Counted from the stretch's first letter, positions 21,317 through 32,357 are shown. The stretch is 64,000 bases of DNA from Ancylostoma caninum (GCA_037903475.1 JBAJFG010000019.1:5083001-5147000); one strand, 5' to 3'. Notes: generated by a model not told the origin, from the letters alone. Translations and numbers: made by a program.

Positions 21317-22810
21317 CAGGGTCAAGCGTGTGTCGATAAATTATCAAGGGGGGGGGTCGTATGGGGCGTGGGGAAAGAGGGGGGTCGTAAGGGGGGGGGG
21401 GGTCGTGGTCGGGAGGGAGGTCCCTTAGTGTGGAATAGGAGGTAGAAAAAAAGGTAGAAAAAACAGAAGAATTGGGACACTGAATTATCCATACACAGAA
21501 TTTGTTTTGACGTGATTAAACGACTTTAACAGTATGATTTGAATAGTGAAAAGTGGGGGTTATAGGCTAAAATTTTCGCACGTCCGTACTGAAAGTCCTA
21601 CCTAGTTCTGCACGCCGGTAAAGAGTCATTTTATGGATCCTACCCAATAGTGCTCTACCCCCAAGTTTCAGGTCTCCAGCTTCAAGAGGAAAGATTCAGC
21701 ACGGGAATTACTGATATGAGGTTTCGTCGATAAAAATGGCCTTTTTTCCATGTTTTTATCGACGGAGTTGAATCGCGGAGGAAGCAGCTGTGGAAAAACG
21801 AGCTGTAGAGCCTGAAAGCGCAAACCTTCGACTATTTAAAACCTGAAAAAAATTGGGACCTCAACGGGCCAGATCTTCTGATATTCGTGTCCGACTACAA
21901 CCATGCCTCTGAACGAGTCTAAATTTTAGGCCAAAATTTTCGCACGTCCGTACTGAAAGTCCTACCTAGTTCTGCAGGCCGGTAAGAAGTCATTTCATGG
22001 ATCCTACCCAATAGTGCTCTACCCCCAAGTTTCAGGTCTCCAGCTTCAAGAGGAAAGATTCAGCACGGGAATTACTGATATGAGGTTTCGTCGATAAAAA
22101 TGGTCTTTTTTCCATGTTTTTATCGACGGAGTTGAATCGCGGAGGAAGCAGCTGTGGAAAAACGAGCTGTACATCCTGAAAGCGCAAACCTTCGACTATT
22201 AAAAAACTGAAAAAAATTGGGACCTCAACGGGCCAGATCTTCTGATATTCGTGTCCGACTACAACCATGCCTCTGAACGAGTCCAAATTTTAGGCTAAAA
22301 TTTTCGCGCGTGCGTACTGAAAGTCCTACCCAGTCTTCCACCCCTATAAACAGTTACTTCGCGCTTTACGGTCGATCATCTCGAATCTACTACAAGCGCG
22401 TTTCACTTTACGCCATGCAAAAATTCTAGCCTCGGAGGGGATCGAACCCTTGACCATGTCGATGATGTTTTTTCTTGATGTGTTCGAGCCTCATTAGTTG
22501 CGTAAGCAACATTGCATAGTTAATGCATTTTTTTTTGTCCACCGCGTACATTTCAACGTTTTCCAAAAAACTTCCAAAAAACTTCCAAACAACTAGTTAG
22601 ATACAAAAGAGCCTCTTTCTCCTTCCTATGCTCTGGCTCCACCACACCTCTCGCAGTACGAACACCTGAAATGGAATATCTAAATATCTAAATTCTGCAA
22701 GCGTGGAAGGAAATTTGTGTGCAAAGGGGGGGGGGGTCGTATTTTTGGTGGCTGAAAGGGGGGGGGGTCGTATGGGGATCAACTTTTTACCACCATCACG
22801 CTTGACCCTG
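21317..22810. mobile_element. non-autonomous hAT-type element with perfect 8-bp target duplication
   Basis: 1494 bp. The ends CAGGGTCAAGCGTG and CACGCTTGACCCTG are exact inverted repeats of 14 bp. TCCCCAAG flanks both sides (21309-21316 and 22811-22818) and occurs once at the matching place in copy 2 (36591-36598). CAGGG ends with an 8-bp duplication define the hAT superfamily. Inside each end are G-runs followed by TCGTATGGGG, likely subterminal transposase-binding repeats. The interior holds a 364-bp tandem repeat and no transposase. Confidence 0.93.
21562..22350. repeat. tandem repeat, 364-bp period, about 2.1 copies
   Basis: The word AAAATTTTCGC starts at 21569, 21933 and 22297, exactly 364 bp apart. 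Units 1 and 2 are almost identical over the full period; unit 3 diverges after about 50 bp. Each full unit contains an inverted pair, CGTCGATAAAAATGG with CCATGTTTTTATCGACG, able to form a hairpin. Confidence 0.92.
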
Positions 22811-23404
22811 TCCCCAAGGTTTGTGAATATACAAGACTTTATCAGCCATAAAATGGGAAACCTACTAACTCAAACAGTGCGCATTTCTGGTGGCTACAAG
22901 CTTAAATTTGAGATGAGGAGATCCCGCAAATTTCTACGGCACATATGATTTGGCGCAAGTTACCTTGAACTGATACAAAAGGTAAAATGTGGTAAAAAGA
23001 CAATAACTGCAACAAAGCAACTTCAGTTACTTTTTTATATTGTGCTCGAGTACAATAATGCGCTTTCCACACTCATAATGCCCTCCAGATTCTGCATCTG
23101 AGATGCAACCAGTCCACGCATTTTTGTACTGTCACTAGGTCTCATGACCGTTTCGCGGATCATCTAAGGCAATGGTCCGTAAAATTCGTCATATTAGTTA
23201 TTGATGCGGGCTCGTGCATGTTTGGCTGAGTTCGGCCCACTACCGTTACCCTTCCACTGGAGAGGCTCAAAATCGTTCCGCACAGGTGGAGATCTCAGCA
23301 TCTTCAGGACTGTTCCTTCTTCGCTTCAACAAATTGTGAAGTATCTGAGCAATTGACCTAAGATTTCTAATAATATAGAAGGTGAGTTAATGTTTGCTAA
23401 TCTG

Positions 23405-23555
23405 GGCTGGGATTCATGAAACGATAACCAAGCAAACCCAGGCTAGCAAACTAAGTTTTGCCGTCTGCGCTCTCTTAGCACTACGTAGTCAGTACGATAA
23501 CCAATCACGCTAGCCATCCCTGGTTTGCTTGGTTATCGTTTCACGAATCCCAGCC
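23405..23555. mobile_element. PIF/Harbinger-type MITE (family C) with CTG target duplication
   Basis: The ends GGCTGGGATTCATGAAACGA and, in reverse complement, GGCTGGGATTCGTGAAACGA continue into TAACCAAGCAAACC on both sides. CTG flanks it (23402-23404 and 23556-23558). Copy 2 of the host element has a single CTG at 37172-37174, giving a direct empty site. A 3-bp CWG duplication is characteristic of PIF/Harbinger. Relatives: 44407, 54995, 58269 and 63379. Confidence 0.92.
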
Positions 23556-23558
23556 CTG

Positions 23559-24209
23559 CATTGGTTTTTGAAATATTCCAAATAGATGGACAAGAATTCC
23601 ATTCTACCATTGTCCTCGCTCTGGAAACAATGTATAAGAGAGGATCGCGATCAAAAAGACGCATCACACCCGCTATGTTTCGTATTGAATCGTCTTTTAC
23701 TTCCTGTATCCGCCATAGGATTAGTATATGGTCCCCCATAACGATGGGCTTGGCCGTATCCACCTTCAACCAAGATATGATACTGAACCTCTCCTACATT
23801 CCCAAGCGTTCGCTTTGGCGGGAACGGGTGATCGTTGGCGTCCAGGAACCCTTTCAATTAGAGTGAAGGAGTAGCATTCTACCTATTTACTGAGCATAGC
23901 TATTCCTACCTTGATCAACGAATTTCGAAATACGCCGGCGTCACCTGCACGGCCTGGAGCGGCAATATCATAAGCGATAATGCGATAATCTACGTACATC
24001 GCACATAGCAAGAAGAATGATAGAACAGAATTGTTCATAATTAAAATACCGGCATCAAGAATGTGCAGGTTTCTTGAAGGATATTCGTTAAGGATTTGTT
24101 CCACCTTTTCGATAATGCATGGAAACCAACCTTTATTCTTACATGCTTCCTGTCTAGGAAAGCTACAGCGCGCGGATACTCCTAAAGTCTTTGTGTTTTC
24201 GAAGCACAC
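23559..24209 (-). pseudogene. PIF/Harbinger transposase, C-terminal part (copy 1)
   Basis: Minus-strand frames 24209-23883 and 23857-23559 cover the DDE domain. YVDYRIIAYDIAAPGRAGDA followed by GVFRNS is the second catalytic block of PIF-type transposases. Farther on, YHILVEGGYGQAHRYGGPYT and KRRFNTK with SRART are the downstream blocks. The two parts are separated by a stop/frame break near 23880, possibly an intron. The residue after ILV is glutamate here and aspartate in copy 2. The MITE at 23405 lies just beyond the end of this frame. Confidence 0.7.
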
Positions 24210-24229
24210 TCTTCAAACATTTCTTTCGA

Positions 24230-24845
24230 CTAGCGAAGTTTGGAGACACTCTAACGTTCAGTTAATCACAGCAGCTTCAAAAGTTGAAGACGTTATTCAT
24301 GCTTGCTGCGCTGCAGATGTGACACACCTTTCCAGAACTTCATATTTTTGGTCTGTGTCGAGGCGGAATAAGAAAATGAGAACGCGATTTCCTTGCGCGT
24401 CATTCACGACAGTGAAATTAGCAACGTTTCCTACTCTCTCCCTTTCTCTACGTCCTGCACTGTGTATCGACGAGTCAACTTCGCAGCGCCGCAAGTATGA
24501 GCAACCCCGAAGTTATAGAAATCACGCAAACGCACAACAGCAGTTTAGAAGGAAGCAACTGCCCAATGCAACCTGTGAATTCTCCAGTTGGGAAGGTAAA
24601 AACTCGGAGGGTGTCGCTCGCTCCTTAAATAGACCATGACGGAGGAGAAGCTCGTTGGCGCGCGGTCGATGCCGCGCGCGAACGTCGCGGCGCATGACTG
24701 CCGCCTTACTGGAGCGCGCTATTGGCACCGATAACTACCCACAGTTTGTTTATCATATTTTTAGAACTTCTAAAACATGCATCGTAAGGTGTTCCTGTTA
24801 ATTTTTGTCTCAACTGAATGCATTTAGGCTAACAGGCAGCTTGTA
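24230..24845. other. unassigned sequence right of the Harbinger copy
   Basis: A minus frame at 24494-24297 reads plausibly (VANFTVVNDAQGNRVLIFLF) but has no matching exon neighbours. GC-rich words (CGCGCG) lie around 24650-24720. Confidence 0.3.
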
Positions 24846-24918
24846 CTAAGAAGTACTGGAAGCAAATGGCATTCGTTGTTTTCAGCAATGAATGCCATTT
24901 GCTTCCAGTGCTTCTTAG
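24846..24918. repeat. hairpin, 29-bp arms with one mismatch
   Basis: CTAAGAAGTACTGGAAGCAA begins the left arm (24846-24874). The right arm at 24890-24918 is its reverse complement with a single A/G difference. The loop is 15 bases. Confidence 0.88.
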
Positions 24919-25839
24919 TGAGGAGTTCTAAAAGTCAAAAGACCAGAACTGGAGACAAGGGAAGAGTCATCGCAGAGAAGAAATCTATATAAATGGTCCA
25001 CGTTTACCTTGTATTAGAGCATCCTACGCCGCTGTGTCGTTGAAGGCATTGCCAATCATATAAGTACTCCTTCTTGAGCAATGTCTTCAAGCTCATTCAC
25101 TTCGAAGAGTTGCTCCCAACTCAACAATCGATCAATGTCCTCACAATAAATCGTTCTCCTGGTCTAACTGGAGAGGTTTGGTGAACACATAATGTTCGAA
25201 GGAATCACATGTGTCACCATATACAGTCTGTTGGCTCAGAGATGGCACCTGGGTCGACCTTGTCTGTAGTTCCGATCTCATCCTGAAATCGGCCAACTAA
25301 TCTAATTTTTGCACTTTTTTGATAGGTCTGTTATATATACATAAGTTCATGTTGTGTTCAAGTTTTGTGGTTTTCATTGGACCACTATTTCGGCAACGTG
25401 CATATCGATGGAAGGCTTATTGCTCCCAAATAATGGAAAAGGAGGTTCTGATAAGAGCGTTTCGGACAGCTTCGCCCATCTTTTAGGTTCAAGTTGAAGT
25501 GCTGGAGGGATGGGGGGGGGGTGGCCGGGGAAGGAGTGCAAGCCTAAAATATAGTTTTCTTGTTGAGTGGATGCTCTTTTTTGAACTCTAATGCTTCAAC
25601 GCTTGTTTTTTTTTTGTTTTTTTTCATGTAAAGAGCAGAGCCAATGAAAGAGAGGGAGGGAAAAGAGAGAGAGAAGAAAATGTATAGAATACTACGTGCA
25701 CAGTTTACGGATAGAATGAATGAATGAAAAAGTGCTCATTCATAAAAAAGCGCTCAAACTTATATTTGCTCCCAGTAGCTTTCACAATATTGTCAAGTGG
25801 CTGCCACACCCACAATTTCTAGCGTCCGTAGGGGCGCTA

Positions 25840-25840
<1 letters not shown>
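24919..25840. other. no gene seen
   Basis: Homopurine and poly-G/poly-T tracts near 25510-25680. No accepted frame. Confidence 0.35.

Positions 25841-25888
<48 letters not shown>
25841..25888. repeat. (TA)n microsatellite
   Basis: An uninterrupted TA run of about 48 bases. Confidence 0.95.
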
Positions 25889-25894
<6 letters not shown>

Positions 25895-25967
25895 CAATTA
25901 CGAATTTTAACGAATGTTTGCTTTTCATTTAGAATGTCGTTTTTTTTTACGACGTGGGCAGTAGACG

Positions 25968-26003
25968 TTTGACTCGATATCGAAATGTCGACATCGAGTC
26001 AAT
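25968..26003. repeat. imperfect palindrome
   Basis: TTGACTCGAT at the left is mirrored by ATCGAGTCAA at the right around a centre containing TATCGAAATGTCGAC. Confidence 0.7.
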
Positions 26004-26469
26004 GGAATAATTCAAAGTTCTACTCTTTCTCACAATTAATATCATGAAGACACGAATCTTTTCGAGCTATCTTGATATTCGATATCAGCACTGACTCGCA
26101 GTTTGATCCTATTGCCTCTTTATGGCGTCACTTCTCAGTCTTGTGAATGAGAAGCTATCGTGTGAAGACATAACAGCTCCCTTTTGAATCAGGCTTAACA
26201 TATTATTCTCCAGTGACAACAAAATGTTATTCGTTGCCAACCGTCAGATCGTTAGAGTATGCTACAAACTGCTTTTTGACCTAACAAACAAGAGTTTAAA
26301 CATCACCGTTTACAGCGATCACTGATACTTTTTTCACCTTTTTTCATTGAGAAAAGCACTTCAAGCCCACTCCTCTTCATTTGTAAACAATTTTTTCGCT
26401 TGATTTTTCTTCAACAGCATCACTATTTTTTCTTCAACATTTTTTCTTCAACAATTTTTCTTCTATTTT
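26004..26469. other. no gene seen
   Basis: T-rich CTTCAACA words lead into the tandem duplication. Confidence 0.3.
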
Positions 26470-26797
26470 CTTCGGAGCTGTTTCATTTCTACAAATTCCT
26501 ACTCATACATAAGCAGCACATCACCATTGTACACCATCATTATTTTCTTCTTCTTGAGCACCTTTTTTTCAACACCGCTTCATTTCCAACAATGTACCAG
26601 CATCAACGATGACTTTCATGACAAACAGATTCTCCGAGCTGTTTCATTTCTACAAATTCCTACTGATACATAAACAACACATCACCATTGTACACCATCA
26701 TTATTTTCTTCTTCTTGAGCACCCTTTTTTTCAACACCGCTTCATTTCCAACAATGCACCAGCATCAACTATGATTTTCATGACAAACAGATATTTT
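26470..26797. repeat. tandem duplication, 161-bp unit, two copies
   Basis: GAGCTGTTTCATTTCTACAA begins at 26475 and again at 26636. Both units share the following CACATCACCATTGTACACC and TTTTCTTCTTCTTGAGCACC words. The short frames over them (SELFHFYKFLLIHKQHIT in both) simply reflect the repeat. Confidence 0.9.
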
Positions 26798-27849
26798 TAA
26801 TAAACACTCAATGCTTTTCACTTCCGTTGGGCATTTTGTTCAACTTCATTCGTGAACCAATAATGAACATACTAAACTTGCAAAGCAAAAACAAAACAAC
26901 CAATGAATATTCAAAAAAAACCCCCCTAAAAGACGGACAGCCAGCGCAGCTTGGAGCGATATCTGCCCTGCTCCAAGAAGCGGGGACTCCAGCTTTATCA
27001 GAAATGGGGTTTTCGTCACTTCTGGTTCTTTTCCTGTGCGTTATTGGAACCAGCATGGCGACGAGGTCACGATTCTGTTGATATCACCGACATGAAAAAG
27101 TGAGGAGGGCCCCTGCCTTTAAGGAGAACGCAATCATGTCAATATTCACTACATTACTTTCTACTAATTCTAATAATATGACATGCAAAATTATCAAAAT
27201 GACGAAAACTGGCAAAGAATCTCCTCTAAACACTCATCATTGCTAAGTTGACTGAGAAAATTGAAAATGCCAGTAATAAGACAGATGAACTTCGTGCAGG
27301 CTTTGCTGTAGTAAGATATCAGGGAAAATGAGAAGTACGCAAACTCTCACAGGGACAGAAATGGGAGCATAAGTACAATATCATGAGGATGAGTCTCATC
27401 AACACTCACTTTCTTTTTTTTTGGCCACGGGGAACGAACGATTACTTCTAGGGCATGGGAGAGCAGTAGAGAGGTGAGCGTGTTTCTCTAAGTTAGGCAG
27501 CACTTCTTGTCAATTTTCTCTGTAAAAGGTCGATAGCTCTATAATAAAGGAGAAAAATCTCCTTCAAATTGTGAGAGGAGATGCCACCTAATGTGAAACC
27601 GAGAGATTTCACTTCAGAAAAAAAAGAGAATTTTTTCTGAATTTGAACACCTTTTCTCATGAAAAACCTCCCATCAGTAGCGCCATACTCTTACAAGTGA
27701 CCAAGAAGTGCATAGCCTGCATATGTATGAAATTCGTACATAGGATTGGTAAAAAGCTCAGAAATGGGCGCTTCATTTTGGGAAAAAAATTTTAAACGTA
27801 GGCATGCTGTCCGTGGATTGTCGCGGTCACATTAATTGTTGTATTTTGT
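26798..27849. other. no accepted gene
   Basis: Overlapping frames at 26808-27081 on both strands. The plus one ends with a hydrophobic stretch (SSLLVLFLCVIGTSMA) but has no splice or domain support. Confidence 0.35.
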
Positions 27850-28550
27850 CGGAACAGTTGCACTTGTTGCAATTTGCAACGCGATTGATGTCATTGCATT
27901 TTTTCTGGCACTTCAGCTGCCCCACTATCGACCGCAAACTCAAAATCATGGATTTCTATGAAAATTTGCGTACAGAGGTAATTCGATGTGCTGATCACGA
28001 ATATCATGTTCATCTTGCATGATGCTATCGATTTTATTGATTTTGTCGATTTTTTCCCAGGTAAGGGTCTCCCCTCGGGTCTCTCTGAAAACTTGCATGC
28101 GGGGTATTTGAGGGTGCTGGTTACAGATATTATAAAGATTTCGCAGCAAAAGGTCGACTGGGTGACGAGAAATCCAGTGAAGTCGAAAACTACACAGCAC
28201 TACAGAGAAAAATCAGGAGAAAATCAACGAAATCAAGACTATATTGCAAAACGGCGATTATATTCGTAATCAGCAACTTCAAGAACCCCAAATTGCACTT
28301 CTTCAGAGATTTGAGATATGAGTCGAACTTAGGAAAAAATCGATAAAATCAATAAAGTTGGTACTGTTATGGAAAATGAATATGATATCCGTGATCAGCT
28401 TCTCGAATTACCCCTGTGTGCAGGCTTTTAGAGGAATCCATAGTTTTGAGTTTGGGGTCGGTAGTGGGGCCGCTGAAGTGCAATGGTGCTTTTTTTCTTA
28501 AATGCACCAAATTGAATGCATTGACAAAACGCATCGCATTGCCAAGAATC
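27850..28550. mobile_element. foldback repeat with about 200-bp inverted arms
   Basis: The left arm (about 27850-28070) and right arm (about 28338-28545) are inverted copies sharing CACTTCAGC, CCCACTA and GACCGC/GACCCC, CAAACTCAAAA, TGGATT, GTAATTCGA and GCTGATCACG. Opposite-strand frames over the arms therefore look alike (RKLKIMDFYENLRTEVIR and PKLKTMDSSKSLHTGVIR). GCTGATCACGAATATCATG links the arms to the dispersed family at 16380, 31065 and 34840. Confidence 0.7.
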
Positions 28551-28565
28551 CGATGCACTGATCTT

Positions 28566-28587
28566 AGTTTAACTACCCAAGTTTGAG
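28566..28587 (+). other. SL1 spliced-leader-like sequence (relic)
   Basis: AGTTTAACTACCCAAGTTTG followed by AG differs from the nematode SL1 leader (known 22-base sequence) at two positions. An SL RNA gene would have a GT donor directly after it. Here ACACTC follows, so this is not a functional SL gene. It is better read as the 5' end of a reverse-transcribed, trans-spliced mRNA. Confidence 0.6.
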
Positions 28588-29384
28588 ACACTCTCACGCA
28601 CTGCTTCGTATGTTGCACGGGTTTTCTTTTCTTCCTTTTTCTGATGGACCCTCTTGTCCTCGTCTTTCTCACAAATTCAGTGCCCAATTATAAGCTTCTT
28701 ACCGAACCTATGCAATCTATTCTGTTTCCCTCTTTCTAAGTGAACTCTCGTGTTCACACGCAGGGAATGGCGTTTTCAAGAGGAAGTTCTGCCTTCTAAT
28801 AATAAAAAAGCGTGTGAAATTCAATACCACCACTACAACACCACTTATACCATTTATTCACAACATTTGCAGTAAAAGAGCAAACACCATCAGATAAATC
28901 GAGAATCGACCTTGGGTTCACTTGCCAAATTTAAGTGACAATCACTGATGACCTCGATAACACCGTGGTAGGATCATCGGCAAAGAAACAACAAATTCCT
29001 ATTCACAACACTTGAAATGAAAAAGAAGGCAGCATCACCTCAACCAAAAATCGACCATGGGTTCACTTTGTTAATTAAACTGACAACCAATGTCGACCTC
29101 GGTACCTCGGTGAAGAGATAGCACAAAAAGATACAAAAAAGAGATAAAACACAAACATGCACACATTCAATACGTGCACACACTAAACACATCAACATGA
29201 GCAACAAGCATAGAGAAGGAGAACAAACTCTTTGTTGCAAATGCTGCGGAAAAATTGTACAATGGCGGCAAAAGTCTTAATAAGATATTAAAGGCCAAAA
29301 CGCAAATTTTCGTATTCTCACCTGAGCTTAACATTACAAAACGAGTTGTTGCGGCTGCAGGTATATAATCCCCATCAAACGTAC
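28588..29384. other. possible retroposed sequence, then unassigned
   Basis: If the SL1-like tag is genuine, the sequence immediately downstream is a candidate processed pseudogene. An ATG at about 28644 opens a frame starting MDPLVLVFLTNSVPNYKLL, which is short and unrecognised. No poly-A tail was recognised. Confidence 0.3.
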
Positions 29385-29690
29385 GGTCTCATGGGCGGAT
29401 GCACAAGTATTAGGTTGTTACATAGGTTTCGGCTGTTTTGTAATTCTCGACTAAAAAGTTTTATAAAGAATCAAACAACAATAGGTATCAGTCGAGGTAT
29501 GCAACACAGCAGTCACTGGTCTTTTGCAGTTTTTACAGTTGAAGCTCAACTTTGCTGCTCTAGAAATCCATGAATTACGAGGCAAAGAAGTGAGGCGATC
29601 ACTGCTAAAGATCACTGACTTTGGCTTATCGGTTCTCGGAAAGTATATATCCTCTGACCTGATAACCGGTGCTTAGTTAGAACCAGGTTT
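29385..29690 (+). pseudogene. possible tyrosine-kinase fragment, decayed
   Basis: Across two frames the plus strand gives kinase-like landmarks in order: RLKSFIKNQ with GISRGMQH, resembling the segment before the catalytic loop (xLxxYLxx...IAxGMxYL), then IHELRGKEV and KITDFGLSVLGKYI. These can be aligned to IHRDLAAxNV and KIxDFGLS of nematode tyrosine kinases. The HRD arginine appears lost, the loop asparagine is glutamate, and the frame changes near 29535, so a working enzyme is unlikely. The assignment rests on motif order only. Confidence 0.35.
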
Positions 29691-31064
29691 GTACTACATA
29701 GTGCCCTATCAAAAATTCCTCGGAGAACTCTTCGCCTTTCCTGAGAGTTCGACCAACAAAATTAAGGCACCATTCGAGTGTGACAAAATAGTCCTTTTTC
29801 CACAGAACGCCTGGAACTCGTCTCAAAATTCTAGTCACAGTAGGGAAAATTCCACTTCAATTCGCTCCAATTCCAGAGAGAAAAACGGCATAATCAGTTT
29901 CAAACTGCTCCACAATAAAATGCAGAGGGATAGTATCAGGGAGAATAAGAATAGCTTCGAGATTACTCGATCCAAAGTCGGTTAACCTTATGCAACGTTA
30001 CGTTAAAAATGCTCTCCTTGCAAGAACAATTACCGAATTTGCATTCTTGAAGGGTTCACATCAAAATTAATTAAAAATTTGCAGAGCAAGATGAAAAATT
30101 ATGGTTCCACAAGTTTGGGAGATCATACGCTTTAAAACGCTATGGGAACATAAGCAAAATCTAGTCGGGAATTATTTACTACAAGCGTTCAAAAATCGCT
30201 ATGCAAAAACAGCGGAAACTTACGTGACAACCTCATAGAATATTGAGGAGACAAATCTCTAAAAAACGAGAGGAGTCATGAAGGTTGTTCCCCAAAGATG
30301 ACCTAGAAAGGAGGGAGGTAGGTGAAAAAGGTGGACAACAGTTTAGTAGTTGATATCCAACTATTTCATTAGTAATTGTAGTGTATTTCTTATCCATTTA
30401 ATTATTTATTTTTCATTTTTGGGTATATCTAACATATAATACTGCATTCTTATACTTGGTGAATCTACCACATAATACTGCATTTTTATACCTTTGTTTT
30501 TATGGATTTCTATATTTTTTTACTATTCACACACATTACATTATATTTATTCCGCATACGAAGGCTATGCGGTCTCTCAGATGAATCGATTTTTAGCTGA
30601 GACTGATCGATTTTTAGAAAAAGAAAAATTATGTGAATCCAGTGCTTGCACATAAAAATGATCAAGAACGTAATCGAGATCAGTTGAGGGCAGCGATGAT
30701 CTTTAGAAGAAAAAAAACTGTGAATCTAAAGGGTGCACATAAAAATACCAAAACAGAGAGAGCAAAGCAGGAGCCTCACGGCTGACGATGCGAAAGGCAA
30801 AACAAGAGAAAATTAGGTAAACAAAGCAATGATCAAACTGCGAGTTACCATACACGAAAAATCTTTTGGAGGCAGAGGTTCGGAAAGCGCGACGAAGCCC
30901 TCTTCAACTTCTGAAGTCAAGTTGCAGGGCATTACCCAGTCCCTCGCTGAGAGAATTCATTCTCCAATCGAACCCAACGGCCCTCTTTAAGGCCACATAT
31001 GGAAAATTGTCGAATACTTCATTGCTTCCACAGTAGTTATTGATGAAATCTGAATTCCTAAAGA
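29691..31064. other. no accepted gene
   Basis: A 98-codon plus frame at 29689-29985 has low-complexity Ser/Asn composition. From 30370 to 30560 the sequence is very AT-rich, with a short duplicated word (CATATAATACTGCATT / CACATAATACTGCATT). Confidence 0.35.
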
Positions 31065-31330
31065 ATGTGGGCCCAAAATTGCAACATGAATGTGATATTC
31101 GTGTTCAGCACCTCAAATAACCCTCTTGTACAGAGTTTTAGAAAATTTTCTGACATGCAGTATCTACCGTCCCTACAAAGATGGGGTTACAGTACAAAAC
31201 GAATACGATATTCATGTTCAGCCCCCCCAAATAACCCCCCTGCGCAAAATTTGAGCGAATTCTGTGAGGTACCGTGCCAACCTTTACCCCACCGTAACCC
31301 TACAAAAATGGGGTTACGGTAAAGTTAAAG
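31065..31330 (+). repeat. dispersed repeat, GATATTC..GTTCAGCACCTC family
   Basis: GATATTCGTGTTCAGCACCT at 31095 and GATATTCATGTTCAGCCCCC at 31207 show the unit twice in tandem. Each is followed by AATAACCC and then AAAATTT/GAATTC words, ending in TACCGTAACCC and AATGGGGTTACGG. Confidence 0.65.
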
Positions 31331-32357
31331 TAAAGTTGAATAGTGCCTATTTTTTCTCTATTTTCTAACGCTATTTATTATTTCACTTTCTTTCGCAACC
31401 GTTCCTGGCCCATAACGCAGTGGTTGTAATAGGAATACATTGCACAAAAATAACCAAGTAAAAAACCTGACTATTTCCAAGCATATTGTGGGAAAATTTT
31501 GAGAAATAACCTTTCACAAATTGCCGCTGTCCTCTTTCGAATCTCTTCAAACTTCGCAGACTGCTGCTCATTCTGCTCCTTCATTTCCCTCTCACCAGCT
31601 GGACAGGACATGAAATGTGGAAGAGCGTGAAAAAGGCGTAATGGTCAATGGGTTAAAACGAAAATTTCATTGTACCTATTATCCAGGATTTTACAGCACA
31701 GCTTTTTACGCCTGGTGCTATGGCTTTAATTGTCCAAAATATAGAAGTTTTCCAGAAATTCAACATTTTCGTTGTCTTAATCCACCTTTTCTTCCTAGGG
31801 GCGACAGTCTGCATGGAAGCTTTCGAGAAAGATTGAAGCGGCTAACTCTTCACATCTCCTCAAGCATATTTGATGGATTACTTTTTCGCTGCGTAGGTTA
31901 TCATAACCAGTACAGTACTTACGGATATTTTTAACTCCCGGTAGATACGCTATTGCGATGTTGGTGTTAAGACCCCAAAAATTTTGAACCCCACTCATCA
32001 AGATGAAAGTGCGAAAAAACTTTAGCCTAAAGCTTGTGCAAGATACTACTAAAGCCACAAGTAACTAAAGCTTCTCTTGTGTGCATGCTTGCTTGCCCCG
32101 CCTATGAAAGCAGTGAACCAGCCCTGATCCTTTATTTCAAGCATTCTTTACTACTGTTTTATCCCAGCAACAAAGTGCTCCAAACCATGAAAGCCCGTAC
32201 AATAAGGCATTGGTTGCCGAGAGAACTGTAAATATGTATTGTTCATTGCAAATTGTGCATACCCATGAACACATAAGGAATAACCAAAACAGGCGACAGA
32301 ATTGACAAACTTAAACCCCCACAGGTGGGAACAGAGCCCTAATTCGTTCAACTCACG
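31331..32357. other. no gene seen
   Basis: A 105-codon plus frame (31617-31934) and a 62-codon minus frame lack splice support and domains. Confidence 0.3.

Larger units (their letters stand above)
21077..24229 (-). mobile_element. PIF/Harbinger element, copy 1 (truncated, with two insertions)
   Basis: Colinear and nearly identical with 36348-37842. Differences are the 1.49 kb hAT-type insertion at 21317, the 151-bp MITE at 23405 and point changes. Homology stops at CTTTCGA (24229), so the N-terminal transposase exons present in copy 2 are missing. The outer terminal repeats of the element could not be recognised. Confidence 0.75.

Noticed and set aside
22430..22455. Minus-strand GGGTTCGATCCCC B-box
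   Set aside because: No A box at a workable distance; it lies inside the hAT element.
26400..26800. Two similar plus-strand frames of 63-70 codons
   Set aside because: They are produced by the 161-bp tandem duplication and have no independent support.
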